DNA from: Alphaproteobacteria bacterium
Lineage (GTDB): Bacteria; Pseudomonadota; Alphaproteobacteria; Bin95
Length of the DNA stretch: 48,784 bases
Assembly: GCA_022826185.1 (NCBI GenBank)
Contig: JAJDVH010000207.1
Location: 1 to 48,784, forward strand
Direction: 5' to 3'
The position numbers were made by a program, and so were the translations under genes. Numbering within the stretch: position 1 is the stretch's first letter; the number at the start of each line of letters is the position of its first letter. The notes beneath the pieces are model-generated. The model searched no databases, was not told the DNA's origin, and worked only from the letters and a program-made list of their open reading frames with translations. Shown piece after piece: positions 24,880-33,795 of the stretch.

Positions 24880-25110
24880 TCAAACGGCGGAGCCGAACAA
24901 CAGCTAAAGCGGGGCTATCAGGGAACCTTGCACAAATTCTCCAAAAAGCACCTCGACCGCTATGTTCGGGAGTTCGCCGGACGCCACAACATCCGGCCCC
25001 GCGACACGCTGGACATGATGCAGTCCGTCGCTATCGGCATGGAAGGCAAGCGGCTGCGCTACCGCGATCTCACCGCCGACAACGGCTTGCCTTCGGGAGC
25101 ACGATCATGA
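24880..25110 (+). pseudogene. C-terminal remnant of an IS1595 (ISXO2-like) transposase
   Basis: About 76 codons remain of a roughly 300-codon transposase. They carry the C-terminal family pattern LKRGYQGTLHKFSKKHLDRY, then VREFAGRHNIRPRDTLDMM and GMEGKRLRYRDLTADNG. The upstream catalytic part is missing and replaced by repeat B sequence. Its TGA overlaps the ATG of a 31-codon ORF (ATGA). Confidence 0.75.
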
Positions 25111-25202
25111 CGCCGTTCGATCGCCGCTTCTCCATCATCATGAAATGGTGCATCGCGATCCTCGTCATCCTGCTGGGCGCTGGCTTGCTGCTGATCGGTT
25201 GA
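25107..25202 (+). CDS. 31-aa hydrophobic small protein linked to the IS1595 remnant
   Basis: The ORF starts at the ATG that overlaps the transposase stop by four bases. It encodes MTPFDRRFSIIMKWC followed by one transmembrane stretch (IAILVILLGAGLLLIG). The overlap suggests that it belonged to the insertion sequence as an accessory ORF. No ribosome-binding site of its own is seen. Confidence 0.4.
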   Translation: MTPFDRRFSIIMKWCIAILVILLGAGLLLIG

Positions 25203-25320
25203 TTTGCAGCGCGCGGTCAGGCTGGAAAGGCGAACGTCCCACCGCTTTGGCGAGCCGCGCGGGGCGTTCAAGTTCAATCGACTGGGACAGCTCAGCCGGA
25301 GTGCCAGTTCATGGCAACCA

Positions 25321-25497
25321 TCAATGATCCTTCCGCCCTACGCGACGGAGAGCCTCGGGAATCGCGTCAAGAAGGCTCCGACCAAGGGCTTCAGCTTCTT
25401 CGGCGGGAACATATAGGCTCAATCGTCGGCGCTCGCCGGCTGGTTTGCGGTTTTGCCCACCCCACGCACCGGCACTGTTGTTCCGATCAGCAAGCAT
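25321..25497 (-). CDS. Small protein overlapping the end of the recombinase gene
   Basis: This 58-aa protein starts at ATG 25497, inside the last codons of the downstream recombinase gene (11-bp overlap), so its translation is probably coupled. The C-terminal half looks like a genuine protein: ERRRLSLYVPAEEAEALGRS, then LLDAIPEALRRVGRKDH, a strand followed by two helices. It would be the third gene of a recombinase operon. It might be a small DNA-binding or excision factor, but there is no clear family match. The remaining 25203-25320 stretch has no gene. Confidence 0.5.
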   Translation of the reverse strand: MLADRNNSAGAWGGQNRKPAGERRRLSLYVPAEEAEALGRSLLDAIPEALRRVGRKDH

Positions 25498-26698
25498 TGG
25501 CGGGCAAATTCGGGAAACCGTCGCCTTCGGAGCGACGGATGCGTCCCTGGCCCATGATTTTGTCGATGGCCTGCCCGACCCTCTCCGCGGCCGCCTCAAT
25601 CTCGCGGTCTCCGACGTGGGCATAGCGCATGGTCATCCTCACGTCGCTGTGTCCGAGCAGGCGGGCGACAACGGGCAAGGGAACGCCGTTCATCGCTGCC
25701 TGGCTGGCGACCGTGTGGCGAAGGTCGTGCAGGCGAACGTCCCCGATCCCGGCCTCGTCCCGAACCCGGTACCAGAGGGAGACCCCGCGGCACCGGGGTC
25801 GTGAAAGGTTAAGGACAGACGGGAACACCCAGGGACTGTTTCCCTGCGCCATGCGGCGCTTGACGATCTGTCTGGCCGGCGCATTCAGCAGGACGATTCT
25901 CGGACCGGTCTTGGCGTCGCGGAGTTCGAGCCGGTCGTCCCTCACCTCTTTCCGGCGCAGATGCACGATTTCGTTCATGCGGCATCCGGTCAGCAGCAGC
26001 AGGCGTATGATATCAACCTGCTGCGCCTGCGAGGCTGTCCCTTGCGCATACCGGTCGAGGGTCTGGTGAAGGCGGGCGATCTCCTCGCGGGAGAGGAAGC
26101 GCGTGAGTTTCCTGACGGGATTGCGGCGGATGCCCCGCGCTGGATTGGTCCCGACGTGCTCGCAGGTGACGGCATGGCCGAATATCTGTCCAAGCAGGTT
26201 CAATGCCTTGTTGGCGTATGCAGGCGTGGACTTGCTGTATTTTTCGAACCAGCGCAGCACCGCGATGCGGGTAATCTGGTCCAGGCGCCGGGGGCCGAAC
26301 GCCGGAAGCAACTGGTGTTTCAGCAAGCTGCGATAGGTCCTCTGCGTGGAAGGCTTGCAACGTTCGTAACAGGCTGCCTTCCAAGGGCCGGCGACGAAAT
26401 CACGGAACAGCGGCATCTTCCCGCGGGCACGCCGCGTATCCCCGTCCGCATTGTCCATCATGGCTGCCGCCGTCAAGCATTCGCGGCGCACTTCGTCGAC
26501 CCCTCGCAGCGCCGCCGGACCGAAGGACAGCTTCCGCACGCCACCATCCGTCTTGCAGTGACAGACCCAGGTTTTGCTGCCAGAGCAGCGGACCCTGACC
26601 CCGAGACCGGCGACCCGCGTGTCCCAAACCGTATATTCGCGCGCTTGCGCCCGGAGTTTCGCAATGCCGGCGTCGGTCAGTCTTGTTCGCTTCGGCAT
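25487..26698 (-). CDS. Tyrosine recombinase/integrase, second gene of the pair
   Basis: This 403-aa site-specific recombinase has an N-terminal arm-binding/DUF4102-like part (LTDAGIAKLRAQAREYTVWD, then VAGLGVRV) and a SAM-like core-binding domain. The catalytic domain has the family residues: Arg in TGCRMNEIVHL, Lys in AKTGPRIV, His-x-x-Arg in LHDLRHTVAS, His in LLGHSD and the nucleophile Tyr in MTMRYAHV. GGGAG lies 7 bases before ATG 26698, three bases after the stop of the upstream recombinase. It is probably responsible, with its partner, for integrating or excising the island. The C-terminus extends about 40 residues beyond the Tyr. Confidence 0.93.
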   Translation of the reverse strand: MPKRTRLTDAGIAKLRAQAREYTVWDTRVAGLGVRVRCSGSKTWVCHCKTDGGVRKLSFGPAALRGVDEVRRECLTAAAMMDNADGDTRRARGKMPLFRDFVAGPWKAACYERCKPSTQRTYRSLLKHQLLPAFGPRRLDQITRIAVLRWFEKYSKSTPAYANKALNLLGQIFGHAVTCEHVGTNPARGIRRNPVRKLTRFLSREEIARLHQTLDRYAQGTASQAQQVDIIRLLLLTGCRMNEIVHLRRKEVRDDRLELRDAKTGPRIVLLNAPARQIVKRRMAQGNSPWVFPSVLNLSRPRCRGVSLWYRVRDEAGIGDVRLHDLRHTVASQAAMNGVPLPVVARLLGHSDVRMTMRYAHVGDREIEAAAERVGQAIDKIMGQGRIRRSEGDGFPNLPANAC

Positions 26699-26701
26699 CC
26701 G

Positions 26702-27820
26702 TCAGCTCCCGAGAATGTCGGCGAGGGCATCCGCGGCCTCCCGGACGGAACGGTCGCAGAGATGGGCGTATTTCAGCGTCGTCTGCGTATCGTTGTGCCC
26801 GAGCAGCCGCGCCGTGGTCGTGACGCTCTCGCCCGCCATGATGGCGATGCTGGCGTATGTATGTCGGCAGTCGTGAAGCCGGACATCGGTAATGCCCGCC
26901 CGTTGCCGCACCCGGTGCCAGAAATCTTCAAGAAACGTCGAAGACACCGGACCGGCTATCCGAGGCGAGGGAAAGACCCATTTGCCCTGCCGGGGAAGGC
27001 CGTCCAGGACATGGCGTACGGGCGAGGACAACCATACTGTCCGGGGACCGGTCTTGCTCTCGGGCAGGAATAGGCGTCCGTCCCTGTAGTCGGCCCATTG
27101 CAGGGTCCTTATCTCCTTATTGCGGCAGCCGGTCAGGAGTAGCAGGCGGATGAACGCCACCTCGCGCGGATATTGCGCTTCCTGGCTGTTCAGCACACGC
27201 GCAAGACGGCGAAGTTCCGGCTCCGACAGGAACCGCTCCCGCCCCTTGCGCCGGTAACGCCGGATGCCGGTGCAGGGATTGCTCCCTTCCGGGCGGTAGC
27301 CGTAGAGCTCGGCTTCGCGCAAGATGACGGAGAGGATCGGGGCGGACCGGTCGGCTGCCACCGGCGTTGCGTGCAGCGACGCGAACCAGCGCAGTACGTC
27401 CTGCCGATCGATATCGGCAATATTGCACCCGGCGAACCACGGAAGGATCGTGCTGCGCAGATAGTCCCGGTTGACCTTGCGCGTACTGGGCTTCCAGCGC
27501 CGCCCGTAGCGGTCGAACACTTCCCCGGCCACGGTTTCGAAGAGCCTCTCTTCCGGCAGGACGGGCGCTTCGTCGCGCCGGATGGCGGCAAGCAGTTCCG
27601 TAGCGCGCCGGCGGGCCTCGGAAAGCTCCATGTCGCCAGCGTTGCCCACCATCTTCCAGACCCGGCGGCCCTCGTGCTGGCTGTGAATGAAGAAACGCCT
27701 GGCCCCTGAGGGCAGGACGCGAACGCCGAAACCCTTCAGCTCCGTATCGCGGACATCGTATGGTAACCCGCTGGCCTCAAGGGCCTCGATCCGGCTCTTC
27801 GTGAGACGGACTTTAGGCAT
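26702..27820 (-). CDS. Tyrosine recombinase/integrase, first gene of the pair
   Basis: This 372-aa recombinase is homologous to its neighbour but clearly diverged. Its N-terminal arm domain is LTKSRIEALEASGLPYDVRD with ELKGFGVRV. The catalytic set is Arg in TGCRNKEIRTL, Lys in SKTGPRTV, HDCRHTYAS, LLGHNDT and Tyr in TLKYAHL. It lies nearest the island edge, with the start at 27820 about 100 bp from the truncated oxygenase gene, the usual place for an integrase next to its attachment site. All active-site residues are present, so it should be functional. Confidence 0.93.
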   Translation of the reverse strand: MPKVRLTKSRIEALEASGLPYDVRDTELKGFGVRVLPSGARRFFIHSQHEGRRVWKMVGNAGDMELSEARRRATELLAAIRRDEAPVLPEERLFETVAGEVFDRYGRRWKPSTRKVNRDYLRSTILPWFAGCNIADIDRQDVLRWFASLHATPVAADRSAPILSVILREAELYGYRPEGSNPCTGIRRYRRKGRERFLSEPELRRLARVLNSQEAQYPREVAFIRLLLLTGCRNKEIRTLQWADYRDGRLFLPESKTGPRTVWLSSPVRHVLDGLPRQGKWVFPSPRIAGPVSSTFLEDFWHRVRQRAGITDVRLHDCRHTYASIAIMAGESVTTTARLLGHNDTQTTLKYAHLCDRSVREAADALADILGS

Positions 27821-27921
27821 GCATTCTCCTCCTGCATCCGGTTGCAGGCGGGGGAAAATGCGGTTGCAGTTGCCCCCCGACCCGGCGTTGCACGAGGAAA
27901 AACAAACGCTATATCAATACC

Positions 27922-28491
27922 TTAGCATCTCAGATGCGCCAAGGTGGTGTGGCGGGTGTCCATCTCGCCTTCGAAGCCCTGGAAATAGTTGGCGCGCAAA
28001 TGCCATTTCTTCTGCCAGCGGTGCTCCGGCGCCAGCATCGCCCATTCGAATTCCGGCAGCGGCGGGCGCCTGTCCTCGGGCCCCATATAGACCCAGATCC
28101 AGCCGCCCCACTCGGCGGCCGGATAAGCCTTCATCCGCACCTTGCGCCTGTAGTCGGTCTCCGGCGGCTCGTTCGGCATCTCGACGCAATTGCCGTCCAC
28201 GTCGAATTTCCAGCCGTGATAGACGCAGCGCAGGCCGCATTCCTCGTTGCGGCCGAAATAGAGCGAGGCGCGCCGGTGCGGGCACCTCTCGTCGAGTATG
28301 CCGATCCGTCCGTCCGTGTCCCGAAACGCCACCAGGTCCTCGCCCAGCAGCCTGAGACGCACCGGGTCGCAGTCGGGCCCCGGCAGTTCCTCCGGCGCCA
28401 GCGCCGGAAGCCAGAACCGGCGGAACAGCGCGCCCATCGGCGTGCCGGGGCCGGTCCGGCACAGCAGTTCGTTGTCTTCCGGTCTCAGCAT
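27922..28491 (-). pseudogene. Truncated Rieske-type ring-hydroxylating oxygenase
   Basis: The 189 codons cover only the N-terminal Rieske domain of a family usually above 400 residues. The 2Fe-2S ligands are present (ERCPHRRASLYFGRN and CGLRCVYHGWKFDVDGNC). The frame ends at TTLAHLRC, just after the NYFQGFEGEMDTRHTTLAH segment that normally continues into the catalytic iron domain. The cut lies about 100 bp from the integrase gene, so island insertion or a later deletion removed the rest. The other half is not in this window. The product is unlikely to be an active oxygenase. Confidence 0.8.
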
Positions 28492-28637
28492 CGCAGGGCG
28501 CCTCGCTCCGGGCCAGCATCCGGCGAAGCATGCCGCCGCCCGGCCGCCCGATCAATCATGCGGGGCGGTCTTTCGTGCGCGCTGGAGCGTCGGGGTCGGC
28601 TCGCCCGCAAGGGGCCGGAGCCGGGAAGGGCAGTGCG

Positions 28638-28706
28638 ATGGATTGGCGGATCGGGATCGATATGGGCGGGACGTTCACAGGTGTCGCTGTGCTGGACGGG
28701 GGAACG
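28638..28706 (+). pseudogene. N-terminal scrap of a hydantoinase A/oxoprolinase-type gene
   Basis: The 23 codons give MDWRIGIDMGGTFTGVAVLD and GG, the N-terminal ATP-binding motif of hydantoinase A/oxoprolinase proteins (RIG-x-D-x-GGTFTD). The family aspartate after GGTFT is a glycine here. The frame then runs into the complement of the toxin gene, so the remainder has been replaced. Confidence 0.65.
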
Positions 28707-29000
28707 TCATCGGCGACGATAGATCGAACGACGATGGCCGACCTCGATCACAAGCAGGACCGACTCGTCGTCGCGGAGTTCGCACAGGATGCGGTAGTCG
28801 CCGACGCGATAGCGCCAGTAATTGCCCAGGTCGGAACCGCGCAGCGGCGAGCCGGTTTGTCGGGGATGGTCGAGCGGCGAAAGCCGATCCCGCAGGTAAG
28901 CGCGAATCCGTGCTGCGTCGCGAGGGTTGAGGTTCCTGATTTGCCTGGCCGCGCGTTCCGCGATTTCAATCTTCCAGGCCAAGATAGTTGTCCAGATCAT
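28707..29000 (-). CDS. RelE/ParE-type toxin of a toxin-antitoxin pair
   Basis: This 97-aa protein from ATG 29000 (91 aa from TTG 28982, which gives the typical LAWKIEI start) is a predicted RelE-fold toxin. RelE toxins are ribosome-dependent mRNA nucleases. Family phrases are KIEIAERAARQIRNLNPRDA, LRGSDLGNYWRYRVGDYRIL and LLVIEVGHRRSIYR. It overlaps the end of the antitoxin gene, which lies upstream in the same direction, the usual order. It sits exactly at the break of the hydantoinase scrap, so the pair probably arrived by insertion. Confidence 0.88.
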   Translation of the reverse strand: MIWTTILAWKIEIAERAARQIRNLNPRDAARIRAYLRDRLSPLDHPRQTGSPLRGSDLGNYWRYRVGDYRILCELRDDESVLLVIEVGHRRSIYRRR

Positions 29001-29196
29001 CCAGCGAAAAAGTGCGGCTGCCGGCGTTGCGGTGCTCGGCGGCGGCCTTCTCGGCTGTGCGGAGGTCTTCAATGTCCTCCAGATAGCGCTCGAGGGCTTC
29101 GACGATGCAGGATGCCGGAGTGCGGCCGGAACTGTCGGCGAAGGCGCGCAGGCGGTTGTAAGTGGCGTCGGGCAGGCGGACGGCGGTTTGCTTCAT
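28966..29196 (-). CDS. Ribbon-helix-helix antitoxin partner of the RelE-type toxin
   Basis: This 76-aa protein has an N-terminal ribbon-helix-helix DNA-binding region (TAVRLPDATYNRLRAFADSS, then SCIVEALERYLEDIEDL) and an acidic C-terminal tail (SLDDLDNYLGLED) that would wrap the toxin. It should neutralise the toxin and repress its own promoter in the 29197-29310 gap. The gene overlaps the toxin start. Confidence 0.87.
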   Translation of the reverse strand: MKQTAVRLPDATYNRLRAFADSSGRTPASCIVEALERYLEDIEDLRTAEKAAAEHRNAGSRTFSLDDLDNYLGLED

Positions 29197-29310
29197 GGCG
29201 TCAGACCGGCTTCTGTTGCGGCGAGGGGCAGCGGGGCCGCCAACGACGGTCAGCGGAAAGTCTAGGCGCGGCGTGTGTCCCTGTCCAGCCGGGGCGAGGC
29301 CGGCGCCCTC

Positions 29311-30141
29311 TCAGTCCCACGCGGCGAGGGGGGGCAGGGACATGAGGATGGCGTCGATATTGCCGCCGGTCATCAGGCCGAATCGGGTGCCCCGGTCGTG
29401 AAGCAGGTTGAACTCCACATAGCGCCCGCGCCGGCGGAGCTGGTGCCTGCGGTCGGCCTCGGTCCAGGGCTCGCCCATCCGCATGCCCACGATCCCGGGA
29501 TAGGCTTCCAGCACCGCGCGCCCGACATCCTGCACGAAGGCGAAATCCGCCTCCCAGTCGCCGCTCGCCAGATTGTCGAAGAAGATGCCGCCGAGCCCGC
29601 GCGGCTCGTCCCGGTGGGGCAGGTGGAAATACTCGTCGCACCAGGCCTTGAAGCGCGGATAGTAGCCTGCGTCGTGGCGGTTGCAGGCGTTTTCAAGCGC
29701 CGCGTGGAAGGCGTGCCCCTCCTCCTCCGCGCGCTCCGGGAACATGGGTGTGAGGTCCGCGCCGCCGCCGAACCAGGCCTTCGTCGTTTCGATATAGCGG
29801 GTGTTCATGTGCATCGCCGGCACGAAGGGCGAGGCCATGTGCGCGACGAGCGAAATGCCGGAGGCCCAGAAGCGCGGGTCCTCCGCCGCGCCGGGTATCC
29901 GGTCGCGGAAGTCTTCGGAAAAGCTCCCGTGCACGGTCGAGACATTGACGCCGACCTTCTCGAAGACTTCGCCCTTCATTACGGACATGACGCCGCCGCC
30001 GCCGCCCGGCCGCTGCCAGCTCCGCCGCTCGAACCGCGCGCCGCCCGGCTCCAGCGCCTCGAAGGCGGCGCAGAAGGCGTCGCGCAGCTCCTCGAACCAG
30101 AGTTGCGCCCTTGTCCGGCGCGTCCCGGCTGCATCCGTCAC
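29311..30141 (-). CDS. hemF: Oxygen-dependent coproporphyrinogen III oxidase
   Basis: This 276-aa enzyme carries out oxidative decarboxylation of coproporphyrinogen III to protoporphyrinogen IX in heme synthesis (EC 1.3.3.3), in the cytoplasm. Conserved blocks are [47 protein letters not shown] and [19 protein letters not shown] choose the GTG at 30141, behind a strong GGGAGG, instead of the ATG at 30225; it gives the normal family length. It is divergent from petA, so the 190-bp gap between them holds both promoters. Confidence 0.95.
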   Translation of the reverse strand: MTDAAGTRRTRAQLWFEELRDAFCAAFEALEPGGARFERRSWQRPGGGGGVMSVMKGEVFEKVGVNVSTVHGSFSEDFRDRIPGAAEDPRFWASGISLVAHMASPFVPAMHMNTRYIETTKAWFGGGADLTPMFPERAEEEGHAFHAALENACNRHDAGYYPRFKAWCDEYFHLPHRDEPRGLGGIFFDNLASGDWEADFAFVQDVGRAVLEAYPGIVGMRMGEPWTEADRRHQLRRRGRYVEFNLLHDRGTRFGLMTGGNIDAILMSLPPLAAWD

Positions 30142-30330
30142 GGCAAGCCTCCCGACCGACAGGACCGTCTCCCAATGTGGGGCAAATCCGGTTGCAAATG
30201 AACGATTAGGGGCCGGGCGGGCCATTTAAGCGGCATCGGGTCGCATAGCGGCGCGGGGGGCGCAAGACATACTCGAATGGGCTATGCGGCGAGCGCCCGC
30301 TGTCCATAGGCGCGGGGAGTTTTTTTGGAC

Positions 30331-30876
30331 ATGGCGGCAACGGCGGACGGGGCGGGCGGCGACGGCGTCACGCGCCGCGACTTTCTGGAATATGCGGCGG
30401 GCGGCATGGGCGCGGTCGGGGCGGCGGCGACCGCCTGGGCGTTCATCGACAACATGAATCCGGCGGCCGACGTGCTCGCGCTCTCGACCACGGAAGTCGA
30501 TCTGGAGGCCATCGAGCCGGGCCAGGCGATCACCGTCGTCTGGCAGAAGAAACCCGTATTCGTGCGCCGGCGCACCGAGGCCGAAATCCGGGAGGCCGAA
30601 GACACCCCGCTCGACAGCCTGCCCGACCCGATGGCCGATACGGACAGGGTCCAGAAGGCGGAATGGCTGATCCTGGTGGGCGTGTGCACCCATCTCGGCT
30701 GCATCCCGCTCGGGCAGAAGGACACGGATGAGAAGGGCGAATATGGCGGCTGGTTCTGCCCCTGCCACGGGTCGCACTACGACACTTCGGGGCGCATCCG
30801 GAAGGGGCCGGCGCCGGAGAACCTGCCCGTGCCGCCTTACCAGTTCCTCGACGACACCCGCATCCTGATCGGTTGA
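30331..30876 (+). CDS. petA: Ubiquinol-cytochrome c reductase iron-sulfur subunit
   Basis: This 181-aa Rieske protein of the cytochrome bc1 complex transfers electrons from ubiquinol to cytochrome c1. It has a Tat-like N-terminus ([20 protein letters not shown]) that also serves as membrane anchor. The two cluster-binding loops are [10 protein letters not shown] and [12 protein letters not shown] 30331 follows GGGGAG; a TTG six bases upstream is also in frame. It is the first gene of petABC. Confidence 0.95.
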   Translation: MAATADGAGGDGVTRRDFLEYAAGGMGAVGAAATAWAFIDNMNPAADVLALSTTEVDLEAIEPGQAITVVWQKKPVFVRRRTEAEIREAEDTPLDSLPDPMADTDRVQKAEWLILVGVCTHLGCIPLGQKDTDEKGEYGGWFCPCHGSHYDTSGRIRKGPAPENLPVPPYQFLDDTRILIG

Positions 30877-30881
30877 GTTCG

Positions 30882-32144
30882 ATGGCTGCGCCCAAGTTTG
30901 AAAACCCGATCGTCCGCTGGATCGATTACCGGCTGCCGGTCTTCACCTTCCTGCATCACGAGATGCATGAGTATCCGACTCCGAAAAACCTCAACTACTG
31001 GTGGAATTTCGGCTCGCTCGCCGGTTTCATGCTGATCGTGATGATCGTCACCGGCATCATGCTGGCGATGCACTACACGCCGCATGTCGACCATGCCTTC
31101 GACAGCGTGGAGCGCATCCGCCGGGACGTGCCGTTCGGATGGCTGATCCAGTTCATCCACATGAACGGCGCGTCGTTCTTCTTCATCCTCGTCTATATCC
31201 ACATCTTCCGCGGCCTCTATTACGGGTCCTACAAGTCGCCGCGGGAGATTCTCTGGATCCTCGGCGTCGTCATCCTGCTGCTGATGATGGCGACGGCTTT
31301 CATGGGCTATGTGCTGCCCTGGGGCCAGATGAGCTTCTGGGGCGCGACGGTCATCACCAACCTGTTCTCGGCGATCCCGCTCGTCGGCGAGCATATCGTG
31401 AGCTGGCTCTGGGGCGGCTTCGCGGTGGACAACCCGACGCTCAACCGCTTCTACTCGCTGCACTACCTGCTGCCCTTCGTCATCGTCGGCGTGGTGGTGC
31501 TGCATGTGGTGGCGCTGCACACGCACGGCTCCAACAATCCGCTCGGCATCGAGGCCCGCGGCAAGCAGGACAGCATCCCCTTCCACCCCTATTACACGAT
31601 CAAGGACATGTTCGGGCTGGGCGCGTTCCTGACGATCTTCTGCCTGTTCGTGTTCTTCGCGCCCGACTATCTGGGCCATCCCGACAATTACGTGCCGGCG
31701 AACCCGCTGGTGACGCCGCCGCATATCGTGCCGGAATGGTATTTCCTGCCCTTCTACGCGATCCTGCGCGCAATTCCGGACAAGCTGCTGGGCGTCGTCG
31801 CCATGTTCGCGGCCATCGCGGTGCTGTTCATCCTGCCCTGGCTGGACCGTTCGCCGGTGCGCAGCGCCCGCTTCCGCCCGATCTACAAACAGGTCTTCTG
31901 GCTGCTGGTGCTCGACTGCCTGGTGCTCGGCTATATCGGGTCGCAGCCGGCGGAAGGCTGGTACATCCATATCGGGCGCCTCGCGACGATCTACTATTTC
32001 GCCCACTTCTTCGTGATCCTGCCGCTGCTCTCCGTGTTCGAACGGCCGCGGCCCCTGCCGCTCAGTATCGGCGAGCCGGTGCTCGGCGGAGGCTCCCCGC
32101 CGCCCCGGGGGGCAGGCGGAACCGGCGCGATGGAGAGAGCGTGA
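30882..32144 (+). CDS. petB: Cytochrome b subunit of the bc1 complex
   Basis: This 420-aa multi-helix membrane protein binds two hemes b and both quinone sites. Typical phrases are [40 protein letters not shown], and the PEWY motif of the Qo site in [20 protein letters not shown]. It lies five bases after petA. Its stop overlaps the petC start (TGATG). Length is normal. Confidence 0.96.
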   Translation: MAAPKFENPIVRWIDYRLPVFTFLHHEMHEYPTPKNLNYWWNFGSLAGFMLIVMIVTGIMLAMHYTPHVDHAFDSVERIRRDVPFGWLIQFIHMNGASFFFILVYIHIFRGLYYGSYKSPREILWILGVVILLLMMATAFMGYVLPWGQMSFWGATVITNLFSAIPLVGEHIVSWLWGGFAVDNPTLNRFYSLHYLLPFVIVGVVVLHVVALHTHGSNNPLGIEARGKQDSIPFHPYYTIKDMFGLGAFLTIFCLFVFFAPDYLGHPDNYVPANPLVTPPHIVPEWYFLPFYAILRAIPDKLLGVVAMFAAIAVLFILPWLDRSPVRSARFRPIYKQVFWLLVLDCLVLGYIGSQPAEGWYIHIGRLATIYYFAHFFVILPLLSVFERPRPLPLSIGEPVLGGGSPPPRGAGGTGAMERA

Positions 32145-32914
32145 TGCGCAACCGGCTTCTCGGCGCCGCGCTCGCCGCCGTTCTCGGTCTCGCCGTCCTG
32201 CCCGGCGCCGCTTCGGCCGCCGGGGGCGGCCCGCAGCCGCCGGAGCGGGAGTGGAGCTTCCACGGCGTTTTCGGCACCTTCGACCGCGCCGCCCTCCAGC
32301 GCGGCTACCAGGTGTATCGCGAGGTCTGCTCCGCCTGCCACGGCATGCGGCTGATGTTCTACCGCAACCTCACGCAGATCGGGATGTCGGAAGCCGCCGC
32401 GAAGGCCGAGGCGGCCAATGCCTTCATCGAGGACGGGCCCGACGAGGAAGGCGAGATGTTCGAGCGGCCCGGCAAGCTCTCGGACCGGTTCGTGTCGCCC
32501 TTCCCGAACGACAATGCCGCCAAGGCCGCCAACGGCGGCGCGCTGCCGCCGGACCTCAGCCTGATCGCCAAGAACCAGGCCGCCGGGCCGGACTATATCG
32601 CCGCCGTGCTGACCGGCTATGCCGACCCGCCGGAAGGCATGGAGATGGCCGACAACCAGAACTACAACATGTATTTCTCCGGCCACCGGATCGCCATGGC
32701 GCCGCCGCTCAGCGACGATCTGGTGGAATATGCGGACGGCACGCCCGCCACGGTCGAGCAGATGGCCGTCGATGTCTCGCATTTCCTCATGTTCGCGGCC
32801 GAGCCGCAGCTTGAGGACCGCCACCGGCTGGGCGTCAAGGTCATCATCTTCCTGCTGGTGCTGACCGGCCTGCTCTATGCCCTGAAGCGGAAGGTCTGGA
32901 GCGCCGTGCATTGA
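32144..32914 (+). CDS. petC: Cytochrome c1 subunit of the bc1 complex
   Basis: This 256-aa heme c protein has a cleavable signal peptide (LLGAALAAVLGLAVLPGAAS), the heme-binding motif CSACHGM, a sixth-ligand Met region near GHRIAMAPPLSDDL, and a C-terminal anchor helix (KVIIFLLVLTGLLYALKRK). A long open frame upstream in the same register reads inside petB and is a shadow. The end overlaps the start of mtnP. Confidence 0.95.
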   Translation: MRNRLLGAALAAVLGLAVLPGAASAAGGGPQPPEREWSFHGVFGTFDRAALQRGYQVYREVCSACHGMRLMFYRNLTQIGMSEAAAKAEAANAFIEDGPDEEGEMFERPGKLSDRFVSPFPNDNAAKAANGGALPPDLSLIAKNQAAGPDYIAAVLTGYADPPEGMEMADNQNYNMYFSGHRIAMAPPLSDDLVEYADGTPATVEQMAVDVSHFLMFAAEPQLEDRHRLGVKVIIFLLVLTGLLYALKRKVWSAVH

Positions 32915-33795
32915 CCGCGCGGCCCGTGATCGGGATCGTCGGGGGCAGCGGCCTCTACGAGATCGACGGGCTGGACGACAGTCGCTGGATCGCGGTCGAC
33001 AGCCCCTGGGGCCGGCCCTCCGACGAGATTCTCCACGCCCGCCTCGGAGATGCCGAGCTTCGCTTCCTGCCGCGCCACGGGCGGGGGCACCGGCTCGGCC
33101 CGACCGACCTCGACAACCGCGCCAATATCGACGCGCTGAAGCGGTCCGGCGCGACGGAGATCGTATCGCTGTCCGCGGTCGGCTCCCTCAAGGAGGAGCA
33201 CGCGCCGGGCGATTTCGTGCTGGTGGACCAGTTCATCGACCGCACCTTCGCGCGCGCCAAGAGCTTCTTCGGCGAGGGCTGCGCGGCGCATGTGTCGATG
33301 GCGGACCCGGTTTGCCCGCGCCTCGGCGACGCTCTGATGGAGGCCGCCGCCCGCGCCGGCGTCTCGCTGCATCGCGGCGGCGCCTACCTGGCGATGGAAG
33401 GCCCGCAATTCTCCACCCGCGCCGAAAGCGCCCTCTACCGCCGCTGGGGCTGCGCCGTCATCGGCATGACCGCCATGCCGGAGGCCAAGCTCGCGCGCGA
33501 GGCCGAGCTTTGCTACGCCACCGTCGCCATGGTCACCGACTACGATTGCTGGCACGACGAGCATGAGGATGTCTCCGTCGAGGCGGTCATCCGCGTGCTG
33601 CTCGACAATGCCGAGCGCGGCCGGGGCCTCGTCCGCCATGTCGCGCCCATGCTCGCGGAGCGGCGCGAACTCTGCTTCGCCGGCTGCCACACGGCGCTGG
33701 ACCACGCGCTGATTACCGCCCCGGAGAAGCGCGATCCGGCGCTGCTGGCCAGGCTGGACGCCGTTGCGGGGCGGGTGCTACACGGCGGCGCATGA
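32911..33795 (+). CDS. mtnP: S-methyl-5'-thioadenosine phosphorylase
   Basis: This 294-aa enzyme cleaves methylthioadenosine with phosphate to adenine and methylthioribose-1-phosphate (EC 2.4.2.28), the first step of methionine salvage here. Family motifs are [48 protein letters not shown] and [20 protein letters not shown]. The start is a TTG overlapping the petC stop (TTGA). Its end overlaps mtnA by ATGA, so petABC and the salvage genes may form one transcript. Confidence 0.94.
   Translation: MTARPVIGIVGGSGLYEIDGLDDSRWIAVDSPWGRPSDEILHARLGDAELRFLPRHGRGHRLGPTDLDNRANIDALKRSGATEIVSLSAVGSLKEEHAPGDFVLVDQFIDRTFARAKSFFGEGCAAHVSMADPVCPRLGDALMEAAARAGVSLHRGGAYLAMEGPQFSTRAESALYRRWGCAVIGMTAMPEAKLAREAELCYATVAMVTDYDCWHDEHEDVSVEAVIRVLLDNAERGRGLVRHVAPMLAERRELCFAGCHTALDHALITAPEKRDPALLARLDAVAGRVLHGGA

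Noticed and set aside
27880-27960. tRNA gene as integration target
   Set aside because: No cloverleaf or tRNA consensus was found at the island edge. The target appears to be the oxygenase gene.
31001-32143. Upstream extension of the cytochrome c1 frame
   Set aside because: It is out of frame inside petB; the signal peptide and overlap set the petC start at 32144.
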